DNA from: Aromatoleum petrolei
GTDB taxonomy: Bacteria > Pseudomonadota > Gammaproteobacteria > Burkholderiales > Rhodocyclaceae
Direction of reading: 5' to 3'
DNA length: 64,000 nucleotides
Assembly: GCF_017894385.1 (NCBI RefSeq)
Contig: NZ_CP059560.1
Location: 62,001-126,000 of the forward strand
Shown here piece by piece: positions 52,440-60,801 of the stretch. Each line of letters opens with the position of its first letter. Position 1 is the stretch's first letter. The translations under genes and the position numbers were made by a program. The notes below the pieces were generated by a model that worked only from the letters and a program-made list of their open reading frames with translations, searched no databases and was not told the DNA's origin.

Positions 52440-53352
52440 ACGCGCCGCACCGGTGATTGCCGTAAGCGGTGCGACCAAGCACTACGGCACGGTACGCGCC
52501 GTCGACGGCGTCGACCTCGAGGTCGCCCCGGGCGAGCTGTTCGGCCTGATCGGCCACAACGGCGCCGGCAAGAGCACGCTGTTCAAGATGATGCTGGGCC
52601 TGATCCCGGCAACGGCCGGCGACATCCGCATTGATGGCTCACCCGTCACGGGCGGCGGTTTCCGCGCCGTGCGCCGCAAGATCGGCTACCTGCCCGAGAA
52701 CGTCGTCCTCTACGACAACCTCACCGGCGTCGAGACGCTCGAGTTCTTCGCCCGCCTCAAGGGCGTCGCGGGGAGCGAATGCGCCCCCGCGCTTGAACGT
52801 GTCGGGCTCGCCCACGCCGCGCGCCGGCGCGTGCGCGAATACTCCAAGGGCATGCGTCAGCGCCTCGGTTTCGCCCAGTCCCTGCTCGGCAAGCCCCGCA
52901 TCCTGTTCCTCGACGAACCCACCACCGGTCTCGATCCCGAGGCGATCCGCGAGTTCTACGTGATCCTGCGCGGTCTCAAGTCGGATGGTGTGACGATGAT
53001 CCTCACCTCGCACATCCTCGCTGAGATCCAGGAACGCGTCGATCGGCTCGCCATCATGGCCTCCGGCAAAATCCAGGCCATCGGCACCGTGCAAGGGCTG
53101 CGCGAACAAATGGACTTGCCGCTGTGGTTCCGCGTCCGTCTCGCGCACGAGGACTTCGATCACGTCCGTACGGTGCTTGGCGGCCTGCCCGTGAGCGCCG
53201 TCGAAGCACGCGAGGACCACGTCGCCGTCGAGTGCCGGCGCGAATCCAAGATGCTCGTGATGCAGGCGCTCGCCTCGCTCGGCGACAAGGTGCTGGACCT
53301 GCACGTGCACGAACCCTCGCTCGAAGACGTGTTCTTCGGCTTCTCCGACTGA
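52411..53352 (+). CDS. nosF: NosF, ABC-type ATPase for NosZ maturation
   Basis: Energises the NosDFY system. Walker A is GHNGAGKST, signature YSKGMRQRLGFAQ, Walker B ILFLDEPTTGLD. At 313 residues the length is normal. The start is a TTG at 52411 inside nosD, after GGAGAGA; a GTG at 52453 is a shorter alternative. The tight coupling to nosD and nosY is the usual NosDFY order. Confidence 0.93.
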   Translation: MADTSPAPAERAAPVIAVSGATKHYGTVRAVDGVDLEVAPGELFGLIGHNGAGKSTLFKMMLGLIPATAGDIRIDGSPVTGGGFRAVRRKIGYLPENVVLYDNLTGVETLEFFARLKGVAGSECAPALERVGLAHAARRRVREYSKGMRQRLGFAQSLLGKPRILFLDEPTTGLDPEAIREFYVILRGLKSDGVTMILTSHILAEIQERVDRLAIMASGKIQAIGTVQGLREQMDLPLWFRVRLAHEDFDHVRTVLGGLPVSAVEAREDHVAVECRRESKMLVMQALASLGDKVLDLHVHEPSLEDVFFGFSD

Positions 53353-53361
53353 GACGTGACG

Positions 53362-54177
53362 ATGGAACTCAGACAGATCGCCACCCTTGCCGGCAAGGAA
53401 TTCTGGGACCGCATCCGCAACCGCTGGGTGCTCGCCGTGGCCCTCGTGTTCACCGTTTTCGCACTCGTGATCGCGTATTTCGGCGGCGCGCAGCAGGGCA
53501 CGGTGGGCTTCCGCTCGATCGAGTTCACGATCGCGAGCCTCGTTTCGCTCGTGATCTACCTCGTTCCCCTGATCGCGCTGGTGCTCGGCTTCGACGCCAT
53601 CGTCGGCGAGCGCGAGCGTGGCTCGCTCGACCTGTTGCTGTCGATGCCGATCACGCGCTTCGAGCTACTGCTCGGCAAATACCTCGGCCTCGCCGCCGCG
53701 CTCGCCTTTTCGACCATCGCGGGCTTCGGCCTAGTCGCCGTCGTCCTCGCATCGCAACTCGACCTCACGGCGCTGTTCCACTTCTTCGGCTTCATGCTGA
53801 GTTCCGTGCTGCTCGGTCTCGCCTTCCTCAGCCTTGCAGTGATGATCTCAGTCTTCGCCGCGGATCGCACCCGGGCATCGGGCATGGCCATCGCACTGTG
53901 GTTCTTCTTCGTACTGGTGTTCGACCTGCTGATCCTCGGTGCCCTGGTCGTCACCGGGGGCAAGTACGGCGGCGAAATTTTCCCCTATCTGCTACTGCTC
54001 AACCCCGCGGACGTTTTCCGCATCCTCAATATTTTCACCCTCGACGACGTACGCATTCTGTACGGACTCGCCACCGTATTCCCCCGCGCGCTCGCGGAGC
54101 CCTGGCTGCTGGGCCTCGTGATGGCCGCGTGGATCGCAGCGCCCCTGGGCGTCGCCGCATGGAGATTCCGCAAATGA
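53362..54177 (+). CDS. nosY: NosY, ABC-type permease for NosZ maturation
   Basis: Membrane partner of NosF. About six helices are seen across 271 residues (WVLAVALVFTVFALVIAYFGG, LVSLVIYLVPLIALVLGF, GLAAALAFSTIAGFGLVAVVLA and others), with the family motif DAIVGERERGSLDLLLSMPITR after helix two. ATG 53362 is used; a GTG at 53356 is equally possible. It begins within 10 bp of the nosF stop, and its last bases overlap nosL. Confidence 0.92.
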   Translation: MELRQIATLAGKEFWDRIRNRWVLAVALVFTVFALVIAYFGGAQQGTVGFRSIEFTIASLVSLVIYLVPLIALVLGFDAIVGERERGSLDLLLSMPITRFELLLGKYLGLAAALAFSTIAGFGLVAVVLASQLDLTALFHFFGFMLSSVLLGLAFLSLAVMISVFAADRTRASGMAIALWFFFVLVFDLLILGALVVTGGKYGGEIFPYLLLLNPADVFRILNIFTLDDVRILYGLATVFPRALAEPWLLGLVMAAWIAAPLGVAAWRFRK

Positions 54178-54722
54178 TGTCCCACCTGCCTTTTTCCCTC
54201 ATGCCCTTCCGAAGAAGCCTCCTCGCCGCCCTCGCAGCCGGCCTTCTCGCCGCCTGCGGCCCGACTGGCAGCGACGGCGGCAAGACGCTCGCCGCGGTCG
54301 AGATCGACCAGGGCACCGCGTGCTCGCTCGACGGCATGCTCCTCGCTGACTACCCCGGCCCCAAGGCACAGATCTTTTACGCCGACCGTCCCGAACCCGA
54401 GTTCTTCTGTGACACGGTCGAGATGTTCGGCATCTACCTGAAGCCCGAACAGGTACGTCCGGTGAAGGCGATTTTCGTGCAGGACATGGGGAAGGCCGAC
54501 TGGGACCAGCCGCGCGACGCCTGGATCGATGCGAAGACGGCCTGGTACGTCATCGGCAGTTCGCGCCACGGCTCGATGGGACCGACGATCGGCTCCTTCG
54601 CCCAGCAGGCTGACGCCCAGAAATTCGCCCAGGCACACGGCGGCAAGGTCCTGGCCTTCGACGCGATCACCCCCGACATGGCAGTGCTCGACGGCGGCGC
54701 CCTTCACGACAGCAAAATGTGA
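54174..54722 (+). CDS. nosL: NosL, copper-binding outer-membrane-type lipoprotein
   Basis: Copper chaperone that supplies Cu(I) to the NosZ maturation system. A lipoprotein signal ends in the lipobox LLAAC. The mature part has CSLDGMLLADYPGPKAQIFY and FFCDTVEMF, in which Cys and Met residues are the likely Cu(I) ligands. Length is 182 residues, normal for NosL. The ATG overlaps the nosY stop (ATGA). Two small unknown genes follow in the same operon. Confidence 0.93.
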   Translation: MMSHLPFSLMPFRRSLLAALAAGLLAACGPTGSDGGKTLAAVEIDQGTACSLDGMLLADYPGPKAQIFYADRPEPEFFCDTVEMFGIYLKPEQVRPVKAIFVQDMGKADWDQPRDAWIDAKTAWYVIGSSRHGSMGPTIGSFAQQADAQKFAQAHGGKVLAFDAITPDMAVLDGGALHDSKM

Positions 54723-54731
54723 GCGACGATC

Positions 54732-55004
54732 ATGGCAAGCTTCTATGACGATATCGAGCCCAACGACGCGCAACAGCTCGAACAACTGTCAAGGCTGATT
54801 TACGAACTGCGCGAGAACCGTGGCGTGATCCTCAAGTCCAGCGGCGCGGCCGACGAAATCGAATTGCTGGAACGTATCTACAACGGTCAGATTCCGGAAC
54901 ACCCGGCCTATGAACAGTATCTCAGTGCCCGCATCCTCGCCGATACGCGCGAAACCGTGCGTGCGATGCTGTCGGAGTGCTTGAAGGAGGCCGGACGGAC
55001 ATGA
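54732..55004 (+). CDS. Small unknown protein downstream of nosL (90 aa)
   Basis: A 90-residue, acidic, probably helical cytoplasmic protein (EPNDAQQLEQLSRLIYELRENRG, ILADTRETVRAMLSECLKEAG). No domain is recognised. It starts 9 bp after nosL and overlaps the next small gene by 4 bp, so it is part of the nos operon. Coiled-coil-like heptads near the N-terminus suggest dimerisation. A role in NosZ maturation or electron supply is only an inference. Confidence 0.7.
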   Translation: MASFYDDIEPNDAQQLEQLSRLIYELRENRGVILKSSGAADEIELLERIYNGQIPEHPAYEQYLSARILADTRETVRAMLSECLKEAGRT

Positions 55005-55354
55005 GTCTGCAGATCGAACTCGCCGACTACATCGACCGCACCTTCAGCTCCCGCCTGTCGCGACCGGTCGAGCACAAGCAGGACGCCCTCATCGTGAACC
55101 TCGAGAACGGCGTGACGCTCATGGTGCGCTACGCGGCGGACGACGCCTACTCGCTCCGATGGAGCTACGGCGACGCAGAACTGGGCATAGATACTGCGCC
55201 GCTGCACCGCGAACTGACCACCTTCCCCAATCACCTGCATGATCTGGAAGGAAAGGTGCGCCCCGACCCGCTCACCCGCCCCGACGACACGCCGGCCGAC
55301 AACATGTCGCGACTGATCGAAGCACTGCTGGCCAATCCAACCCTGGGTCTGTAA
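55001..55354 (+). CDS. Small unknown protein, last gene of the nos operon (117 aa)
   Basis: A 117-residue protein of mixed alpha/beta composition. The N-terminal MSLQIELADYIDRTFSSRL helix is followed by strand-like NLENGVTLMVRYAADDAYSLRWSYGDAELGID. I do not recognise a family. ATGA overlap with the preceding gene implies coupled translation and possibly complex formation. A hairpin follows its stop. It has no Cys, so copper binding through thiols is unlikely. Confidence 0.7.
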   Translation: MSLQIELADYIDRTFSSRLSRPVEHKQDALIVNLENGVTLMVRYAADDAYSLRWSYGDAELGIDTAPLHRELTTFPNHLHDLEGKVRPDPLTRPDDTPADNMSRLIEALLANPTLGL

Positions 55355-55367
55355 CCCACCCGCACAA

Positions 55368-55385
55368 AGGGCGCAATCGCGCCCT
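55368..55385 (+). terminator. Hairpin ending the nos operon
   Basis: AGGGCGC/GCGCCCT 7-bp stem with a 4-nt loop, 14 bp after the last nos-linked stop. There is no T-tract, so it is weaker than the nosZ terminator. Confidence 0.5.
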
Positions 55386-55602
55386 CGCCCTCCCCGGGCC
55401 GATGGCGTCCGCCTTCCCAGGAAGGCTGCCGACTGCGTCGCTTAGCTCCCTGCCCCTCTGCACCGCCCTCCCCCCTGCGGCGGCGATATCGCTGTCGATA
55501 CTGCGAAACGACTCTACGGATCCCGGAGGCATCTCGACGCCTCAAATGATAGCCCCCCGCTATCCATTACATCTAAACATTCAATTTTTTCAATCCAGCC
55601 TC

Positions 55603-55628
55603 GTTGCGTAACATTCACTCAACGCAAC
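55603..55628. promoter_or_regulatory. Inverted repeat upstream of rubrerythrin
   Basis: GTTGCGT-N12-ACGCAAC, 24 bp before the ATG at 55653. The symmetry and position suggest an operator for a dimeric regulator. An AT-rich stretch that could hold a promoter lies just upstream (about 55555-55595). Confidence 0.5.
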
Positions 55629-55652
55629 ATCAACGACGCAAGGAGAGAAACG

Positions 55653-56138
55653 ATGGCCAGCCCCTTCCACAACCCCGAGTCGCTCACGATCAAGAACCTC
55701 GAATCCGCCTTCGCCGGCGAATCGATGGCGCACATCAAGTACCGCTACTTCGCCAAGCTGTGCCGCGAGATGGGTGACGAGGAGACCGCCAAGGCCTTCG
55801 AGGCCACCGCCGACCAGGAAGTCATGCACGCCTTTGGCCACCTCGACCTCCTCTTCCCCAGGGACAAGATGAGCCCGGCACGAGCGCTGCAATTCGCGAT
55901 CGAAGGCGAAACCTACGAATACACCGAGATGTATCCGAACTTCCGCCACGTCGCAGTTGCCGAAGGAAACGAGGCTGCGGTGCAGGAGATCGACGAACAG
56001 ATCGCCGAATCGAAGGAACACGCGGAACAGTTCAAGACCGTGCTGGAAAAGGCCGCCAAGCGCTTCGCCGCGCTGGCCAAGGTGGAAGAGCGCCACGCCA
56101 ATCAATACCAGCAGGTGCTCGACAGGATTTCCGCCTGA
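55653..56138 (+). CDS. Rubrerythrin (di-iron domain only)
   Basis: Peroxidase that reduces H2O2 at a di-iron site. The 161-residue four-helix protein shows AGESMAHIKYRYF, DQEVMHAFGH and EERHANQYQ ligand motifs. The usual C-terminal rubredoxin domain is missing; instead a separate rubredoxin gene follows after 42 bp. The AAGGAGAGAAACG sequence before the ATG is a good ribosome-binding site. Together with the rubredoxin and a rubredoxin reductase it forms a likely NAD(P)H-driven peroxide-scavenging chain. Confidence 0.92.
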   Translation: MASPFHNPESLTIKNLESAFAGESMAHIKYRYFAKLCREMGDEETAKAFEATADQEVMHAFGHLDLLFPRDKMSPARALQFAIEGETYEYTEMYPNFRHVAVAEGNEAAVQEIDEQIAESKEHAEQFKTVLEKAAKRFAALAKVEERHANQYQQVLDRISA

Positions 56139-56180
56139 TCCGTCCGCCCCCGACAACCCCTACACAACGGAAAGAAGATC

Positions 56181-56345
56181 ATGAAGACCTACCAGTGCAT
56201 CGTTTGCGGTTTCATCTATGACGAAGCCGCCGGCCTCCCCGACGAGGGCATCCCTCCGGGTACGCGTTGGGAAGACATCCCCGCCGACTGGGCCTGCCCT
56301 GACTGCGGCGTCGCCAAGGCCGACTTCGAGATGGTCGCCATCTGA
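56181..56345 (+). CDS. Rubredoxin
   Basis: A 54-residue one-iron electron carrier. The four Cys ligands are Cys6 and Cys9 (CIVCG) and Cys39 and Cys42 (CPDCG), with the typical [22 protein letters not shown] middle. It is encoded 42 bp downstream of rubrerythrin, with AAAGAAGATC before the ATG. It probably shuttles electrons from the rubredoxin reductase encoded next to the rubrerythrin di-iron site. Confidence 0.95.
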   Translation: MKTYQCIVCGFIYDEAAGLPDEGIPPGTRWEDIPADWACPDCGVAKADFEMVAI

Positions 56346-56351
56346 CCCGGC

Positions 56352-56447
56352 CGGAGGCTGCATCTGCGGCCTCCGCGCCCGATTCCCTCACGCCTGCCCC
56401 GCTCCGCTCCACCCCCGACCCCAACGTCGTACGGAGCGGAGGCAGGC
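56352..56447 (+). other. Two hairpins between rubredoxin and rubredoxin reductase
   Basis: First: CGGAGGC/GCCTCCG, 10-nt loop (56352-56375). Second: GCCTGC plus CTCCGCTCC pairing with GGAGCGGAG plus GCAGGC (56392-56447), with a 4-nt bulge and 22-nt loop, about 15 bp in all. They may set relative expression of the two genes. No T-tract. Confidence 0.45.
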
Positions 56448-56501
56448 CCCGCACCGCTCCTCGCCCCGAATAATCACAACATCCACGAAGAGATCGCCTT
56501 C

Positions 56502-57662
56502 ATGACCGAGCCTATCGTCATCGCCGGCAGCGGCCTTGCCGGATACAACCTCGCGCGCGAATTCCGCAAGCTCGACCGCGACACCCCGCTGATGATCCTG
56601 AGTCGCGACGCGGCCGGGTTCTACTCCAAGCCGATGCTGTCCAACGCCCTGTCGGCCGGCAAGACGCCGGAGAGCCTGGTCATGAAGACCGCCGACAAGA
56701 TGGCCGGCGAAGTGCTCGCCACGATCCGCCCCCACGTCGAGATCGCGGCCATCGAACCCGCAGACCGCATCGCGGTGCTGGCCAGCGGCGAACGCATCGC
56801 CTACCGCGACCTGGTCCTCGCCATCGGCGCGGATCCCATCCGCCTGCCCATCGGTGGCGACGGCGCGGGCGACGTCCTGTCCGTGAATGACCTCGACGAC
56901 TTCGCCCGCTTCGCCGCGCGGCTCGACGGTGCGAAGCGCGTCGTCGTCCTCGGCGCCGGCCTGATCGGCTGCGAATTCGCCAACGACATGCTTGCGCGCG
57001 GCATCGCCCCGACCGTCATCGACATCGCCGCCTGGCCGCTCGGCCGCCTGCTGCCCGAGGCCGCAGCGGGGTGGTTTCGGCAACAACTCGAAGCGGCGGG
57101 GGTCACGTTCCGCATGAACGTCTCCGCAACCACCATCGAACGCAGCGGCGACGCCTGGCGCGTCGCCCTAAACGACGGCAGCATCCTCGACGCCGACCTC
57201 GTGCTCTCCGCCGTCGGCCTGCGCCCGCGCACCGCGCTCGCCGCCGCTGCCGGTTTGTCCGTGAATCGTGGCGTCCGCGTCGACCGCCTGCTCGCCACCT
57301 CCGATGCGCACATCCACGCGCTCGGCGACTGCGCGGAAGTCGAAGGCTTGGTCCTGCCCTTCGTGATGCCGATCATGCATCAGGCCCGCGCGCTCGCCGC
57401 CACATTGGCCGGCAAGCCGACACCGGTCGCCTACCCCGCGATGCCCGTCGTCGTAAAGACCCCAGCATGCCCGACCGTCGTCTGCCCTCCGGCCGCGAAT
57501 GCCGAAGGCCGGTGGCACATCCTGCCCGCTTCGGAAGGCGAGAGGGGCGTCGAGGCGCAGTTCCTCGCGCCCGACGGCACACTGCTCGGATTCGCCCTGC
57601 TCGGCGCCGCAACCGCGCGCAAGCAGGCGCTCACTGCACAGGCCCCGGCCGCACTCGCCTGA
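56502..57662 (+). CDS. FAD-dependent rubredoxin reductase
   Basis: NAD(P)H:rubredoxin oxidoreductase. The FAD-binding motif GSGLAGYNLAREFRK is at the N-terminus, the second dinucleotide-binding motif VVLGAGLIGCEFANDM near residue 150, and the FAD-contact HALGDCAEVEG near residue 275. At 386 residues it matches the AlkT/RubB-like class. Placement after rubredoxin and rubrerythrin makes it the probable electron entry point of that chain. It is separated from rubredoxin by 156 bp with two hairpins. Confidence 0.88.
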   Translation: MTEPIVIAGSGLAGYNLAREFRKLDRDTPLMILSRDAAGFYSKPMLSNALSAGKTPESLVMKTADKMAGEVLATIRPHVEIAAIEPADRIAVLASGERIAYRDLVLAIGADPIRLPIGGDGAGDVLSVNDLDDFARFAARLDGAKRVVVLGAGLIGCEFANDMLARGIAPTVIDIAAWPLGRLLPEAAAGWFRQQLEAAGVTFRMNVSATTIERSGDAWRVALNDGSILDADLVLSAVGLRPRTALAAAAGLSVNRGVRVDRLLATSDAHIHALGDCAEVEGLVLPFVMPIMHQARALAATLAGKPTPVAYPAMPVVVKTPACPTVVCPPAANAEGRWHILPASEGERGVEAQFLAPDGTLLGFALLGAATARKQALTAQAPAALA

Positions 57663-57743
57663 CACGGCGGGCGCGCACCCCCGTCCCGACACCCCCGCGC
57701 TTCGGGTTACAATCTTTCTCTTTGCTGCACTGCGGAGCGCGCC

Positions 57744-58823
57744 ATGCCTGTCGCCAATACCGAAAACCTCAACATCGTCGCCCTTGATCACATGCCCTCG
57801 CCGGAGGAGATCAAGGCGCGCGTCCCGCTGACCGAGAAAGCCGCCGAGACGGTTCTGGCCGGTCGCCGGGCGCTCAACAACATCCTCGACCGCAAGGACA
57901 ACCGGATCTTCGTCGTCGTCGGACCGTGCTCGATTCACGACCCCGTCGCCGGCGTCGACTACGCCCGTCGCCTGAAGGTGCTCGCGGAAGAAGTCTCCGA
58001 CACCATGCTGCTCGTGATGCGCGTGTATTTCGAGAAACCGCGCACCTCCACCGGGTGGAAGGGCTACATCAACGATCCGTACATGGACGACTCCTTCCGC
58101 ATCGATGAAGGCATGGAGAAGGCGCGCCGCTTCCTCATGGATGTGAACGAGATCGGGCTGCCCGCCGGCACCGAGGCGCTCGACCCGATCGCCCCGCAGT
58201 ACTACGGCGACCTCATCTCGTGGACCGCGATCGGCGCCCGCACCTCCGAGTCACAGACCCACCGCGAGATGTCGTCCGGCCTGTCCACCCCGGTCGGCTT
58301 CAAGAACGCCACCGACGGCGACCTCGACGTCGCGATCAATGCCATCGTCTCGGCTTCGCACCCGCACAGCTTCCTCGGCATCAACGGCCAGGGTCAGTCC
58401 GCGATCCTGCGCACGCGCGGCAACCGCTACGGCCACGTCGTGCTGCGTGGCGGCGGCGGCCGACCCAATTACGACACGGTGTCGATCTCGCTCGCCGAAC
58501 AGGCGCTCGCGAAGGCCAAGCTGCCGCAAAACATCGTCGTCGACTGCTCGCACGCCAACTCGTGGAAGAAGCCGGACCTGCAGCCGCTGGTCATGAAAGA
58601 CGTGATCCACCAGATCCGCGAAGGCAATCAGTCGGTCGTCGGCCTCATGATCGAAAGCTTCATCGAGGCCGGCAACCAGCCGATTCCCGCCGACCTGTCG
58701 CAGCTCAAGTACGGCTGCTCGGTCACCGACGCCTGCGTCGGCTGGGACGACACCGCCGACATGATCCGCAAGGCGCATGCCGTCCTGCGCGAAGCACTGC
58801 AACGCAGGAGCCGCGCCGAATGA
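57744..58823 (+). CDS. aroG: 3-deoxy-7-phosphoheptulonate (DAHP) synthase, class I
   Basis: First step of the shikimate pathway, condensing PEP and erythrose 4-phosphate. Signatures include FVVVGPCSIHDPVAG, RVYFEKPRTSTGWKGYINDP, PAGTEALDPIAPQYYGDLISWTAIGARTSESQTHREMSSG and VDCSHANSWKK. At 359 residues it is the AroFGH type, but which aromatic amino acid inhibits it cannot be told by eye. A TACAAT -10-like element lies at 57708-57713. serB overlaps its stop by 4 bp. Confidence 0.94.
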   Translation: MPVANTENLNIVALDHMPSPEEIKARVPLTEKAAETVLAGRRALNNILDRKDNRIFVVVGPCSIHDPVAGVDYARRLKVLAEEVSDTMLLVMRVYFEKPRTSTGWKGYINDPYMDDSFRIDEGMEKARRFLMDVNEIGLPAGTEALDPIAPQYYGDLISWTAIGARTSESQTHREMSSGLSTPVGFKNATDGDLDVAINAIVSASHPHSFLGINGQGQSAILRTRGNRYGHVVLRGGGGRPNYDTVSISLAEQALAKAKLPQNIVVDCSHANSWKKPDLQPLVMKDVIHQIREGNQSVVGLMIESFIEAGNQPIPADLSQLKYGCSVTDACVGWDDTADMIRKAHAVLREALQRRSRAE

Positions 58824-59650
58824 ATCTAGTCGTACAGGGCGAGGACGTCGATTCGGTCGCCCTGAAAACCGTCGCCAAGCTCACCGGCGCCAGCGCCATC
58901 GAACAGATCAACCCGCAGGCCTTCCGCCTCGTCGGCGGGCACGAAAACGCCGAGATCGAAGCCGTGTGCGCCACCGCCGCGCTCGACTGGGCGTGGGTCG
59001 CCCCCGGCCGCCGGCTGGCCGATTTCGGCCTCTTCGTCACCGACATGGACTCGACGCTGATCAACATCGAGTGCATCGACGAGATCGCCGACATGCAGGG
59101 CCTCAAGACCGAAGTGGCCACGATCACCGAGGCCGCGATGCGTGGCGAGATCGACTTCACCGAGTCACTCACCCGCCGCGTGAGCCTGCTCGCCGGCCTG
59201 CCCGAATCGGCGCTGACCGAAGTGTACGAGCAGCGCTTGCAGCTCAACCCCGGCGCCGAGCGCCTGATGCGCAGCCTCAAGTCGGCCGGTATCCATACCG
59301 TGCTCGTGTCGGGCGGCTTCACCTATTTCACCGAACGCCTGAAGGCCCGCCTCGGCTTCGACGAAGCCCACGCCAACCGGCTCGACGTCGTCGACGGCAA
59401 GCTCACCGGGCGCGTCAGCGGCCCGGTCGTGGATGGCGCAGCGAAGGCTGCCCACCTGCGGGCCGCCCGCGAACGCCTCGGCCTGCGCCCGGAGCAGGTC
59501 ATCGCCGCCGGCGACGGCGCGAACGACCTCCCGATGCTCACCGAAGCCGGCTTCGGCGTCGCCTACCGTGCCAAACCGGTGCTGCGCAAGGCGGCAGCCT
59601 GCCGGTTGGACCACGTCGGCCTCGACGGACTGCTCAACCTGTTCGCCTGA
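58820..59650 (+). CDS. serB: Phosphoserine phosphatase
   Basis: Last step of serine synthesis. HAD-family motif I is FVTDMDSTLIN with nucleophile Asp75 and acid/base Asp77; motif II is VLVSGGFTYF; the motif IV region is AAGDGANDLPMLTEAGFGVAY. The N-terminal 65 residues form an ACT-like regulatory domain. At 276 residues it is shorter than the E. coli enzyme (322). The start MNLVVQGED overlaps the aroG stop (ATGA), indicating coupling of aromatic and serine synthesis genes. Confidence 0.93.
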   Translation: MNLVVQGEDVDSVALKTVAKLTGASAIEQINPQAFRLVGGHENAEIEAVCATAALDWAWVAPGRRLADFGLFVTDMDSTLINIECIDEIADMQGLKTEVATITEAAMRGEIDFTESLTRRVSLLAGLPESALTEVYEQRLQLNPGAERLMRSLKSAGIHTVLVSGGFTYFTERLKARLGFDEAHANRLDVVDGKLTGRVSGPVVDGAAKAAHLRAARERLGLRPEQVIAAGDGANDLPMLTEAGFGVAYRAKPVLRKAAACRLDHVGLDGLLNLFA

Positions 59651-59663
59651 CGAACACCGATCC

Positions 59664-60791
59664 TCAAGCACCCTCGAGGTGCGCGAGGATCGCGTTCAGC
59701 ATCGCCGCGCCCAAGCGCTTGCTGCGCGCACTGCTCCATCCCGCATGGCCGTCGGGCATGTTCGCGTTGTCCTTGAACGGCATCTCCAGCGTCAGCGACA
59801 CGCAGCCGAAGCGGTGCGCCACCCACTTGCTTGCCAGGGTCAGCAGTTCCTCGCCGAAACGCCCCGGCTTGTAGCCGTGCTCAGTCTGGAAGTCCGGACT
59901 CGCCGCCGACAGGGCCGCGACGATCCGCGCCTGCCGCGCGGCCGCCTCGGCAGTGAAGCCCGGCACCTCCTCCGCGGTCGAAAAGAACACGTAGGGCAAA
60001 GCCTCGTCGCCGTGGATGTCGAGGAACAGGTCGCAGCCAGTCGTTTCCATCGCTTCGCGCACGTGAAAGACCTCCGGGCTCGCCTGCTCGTCGGGAGTGC
60101 GCCATTCGCGATTCAGGTTGCGCCCCGCCGCATTCGTGCGCAGGTTGCCGTGAATGGCCCCGTCCGGATTCATGTTCGGCACGATGTAGAGCACCGCCCG
60201 CTCGCGGATCCGGCGCGCAACCGGGTCCGCCGCATCCAGCAGGCGCTCCAGCAGACCTTCGATGAACCACTCGGCCATCGTCTCGCCCGGATGCTGCCGC
60301 GCGACGATCCACACCGGCCGGTGAGCCGGCGTCTCCCGCCCGACGACGATGCGGTCGAGCTCGCGCCCTTCAACCGTCGATCCGACGCTATCCACATGCG
60401 CGAAGGGCGAGGTCTCCGCCCAGCCGACGAGGTCGAGGTGACGCTCGTAGGAATACGGCTCGAAGTACGCGTAATACACGCTGTCGTGGTCCGGCGTGTG
60501 CTCGACGATGAGTTGCCCGTCTTCGTAGCGCGTCGCGGCGATGCGGAACCAGTTGCGCCGGTCGTAGGACGCGACGCAACGATACTCCGGCCATCCGTCC
60601 GAATACGCCGCCTCCGCGGCATTCTCGAACACCATCCGCAGGCCCCGCCCCGCCGCCCCCTGGACACGGAAGTGGAACCACTGGCGGAACTCCGCCGCGT
60701 TGTCCGCACGCAGACGCAGGCGGACGTTTTCCGGGTCGTCGAGACTCAAGACCTCGATCGCGCCCGAATCGAAGCTGTGGCTGATCTTCAT
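59664..60791 (-). CDS. M14-family zinc carboxypeptidase (cytosolic carboxypeptidase type)
   Basis: Predicted metallocarboxypeptidase. An N-terminal beta-sandwich domain of about 125 residues (ISHSFDSGAIEVLSL, FHFRVQGAAGRGLRMVFENA) precedes the catalytic domain. The zinc motif HxxE is in RQHPGETMAEWF and the following NMNPDGAIHGNLRTNAAGRNLNREW is the substrate-binding region; DLFLDIHGDE supplies the later zinc His. The catalytic Glu is expected in SLTLEMPFKDN. At 375 residues this fits the bacterial CCP-like M14 group. No signal peptide is seen. Substrate is unknown. It converges with serB. Confidence 0.9.
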   Translation of the reverse strand: MKISHSFDSGAIEVLSLDDPENVRLRLRADNAAEFRQWFHFRVQGAAGRGLRMVFENAAEAAYSDGWPEYRCVASYDRRNWFRIAATRYEDGQLIVEHTPDHDSVYYAYFEPYSYERHLDLVGWAETSPFAHVDSVGSTVEGRELDRIVVGRETPAHRPVWIVARQHPGETMAEWFIEGLLERLLDAADPVARRIRERAVLYIVPNMNPDGAIHGNLRTNAAGRNLNREWRTPDEQASPEVFHVREAMETTGCDLFLDIHGDEALPYVFFSTAEEVPGFTAEAAARQARIVAALSAASPDFQTEHGYKPGRFGEELLTLASKWVAHRFGCVSLTLEMPFKDNANMPDGHAGWSSARSKRLGAAMLNAILAHLEGA

Positions 60792-60801
60792 CTCCCGGTC
60801 C

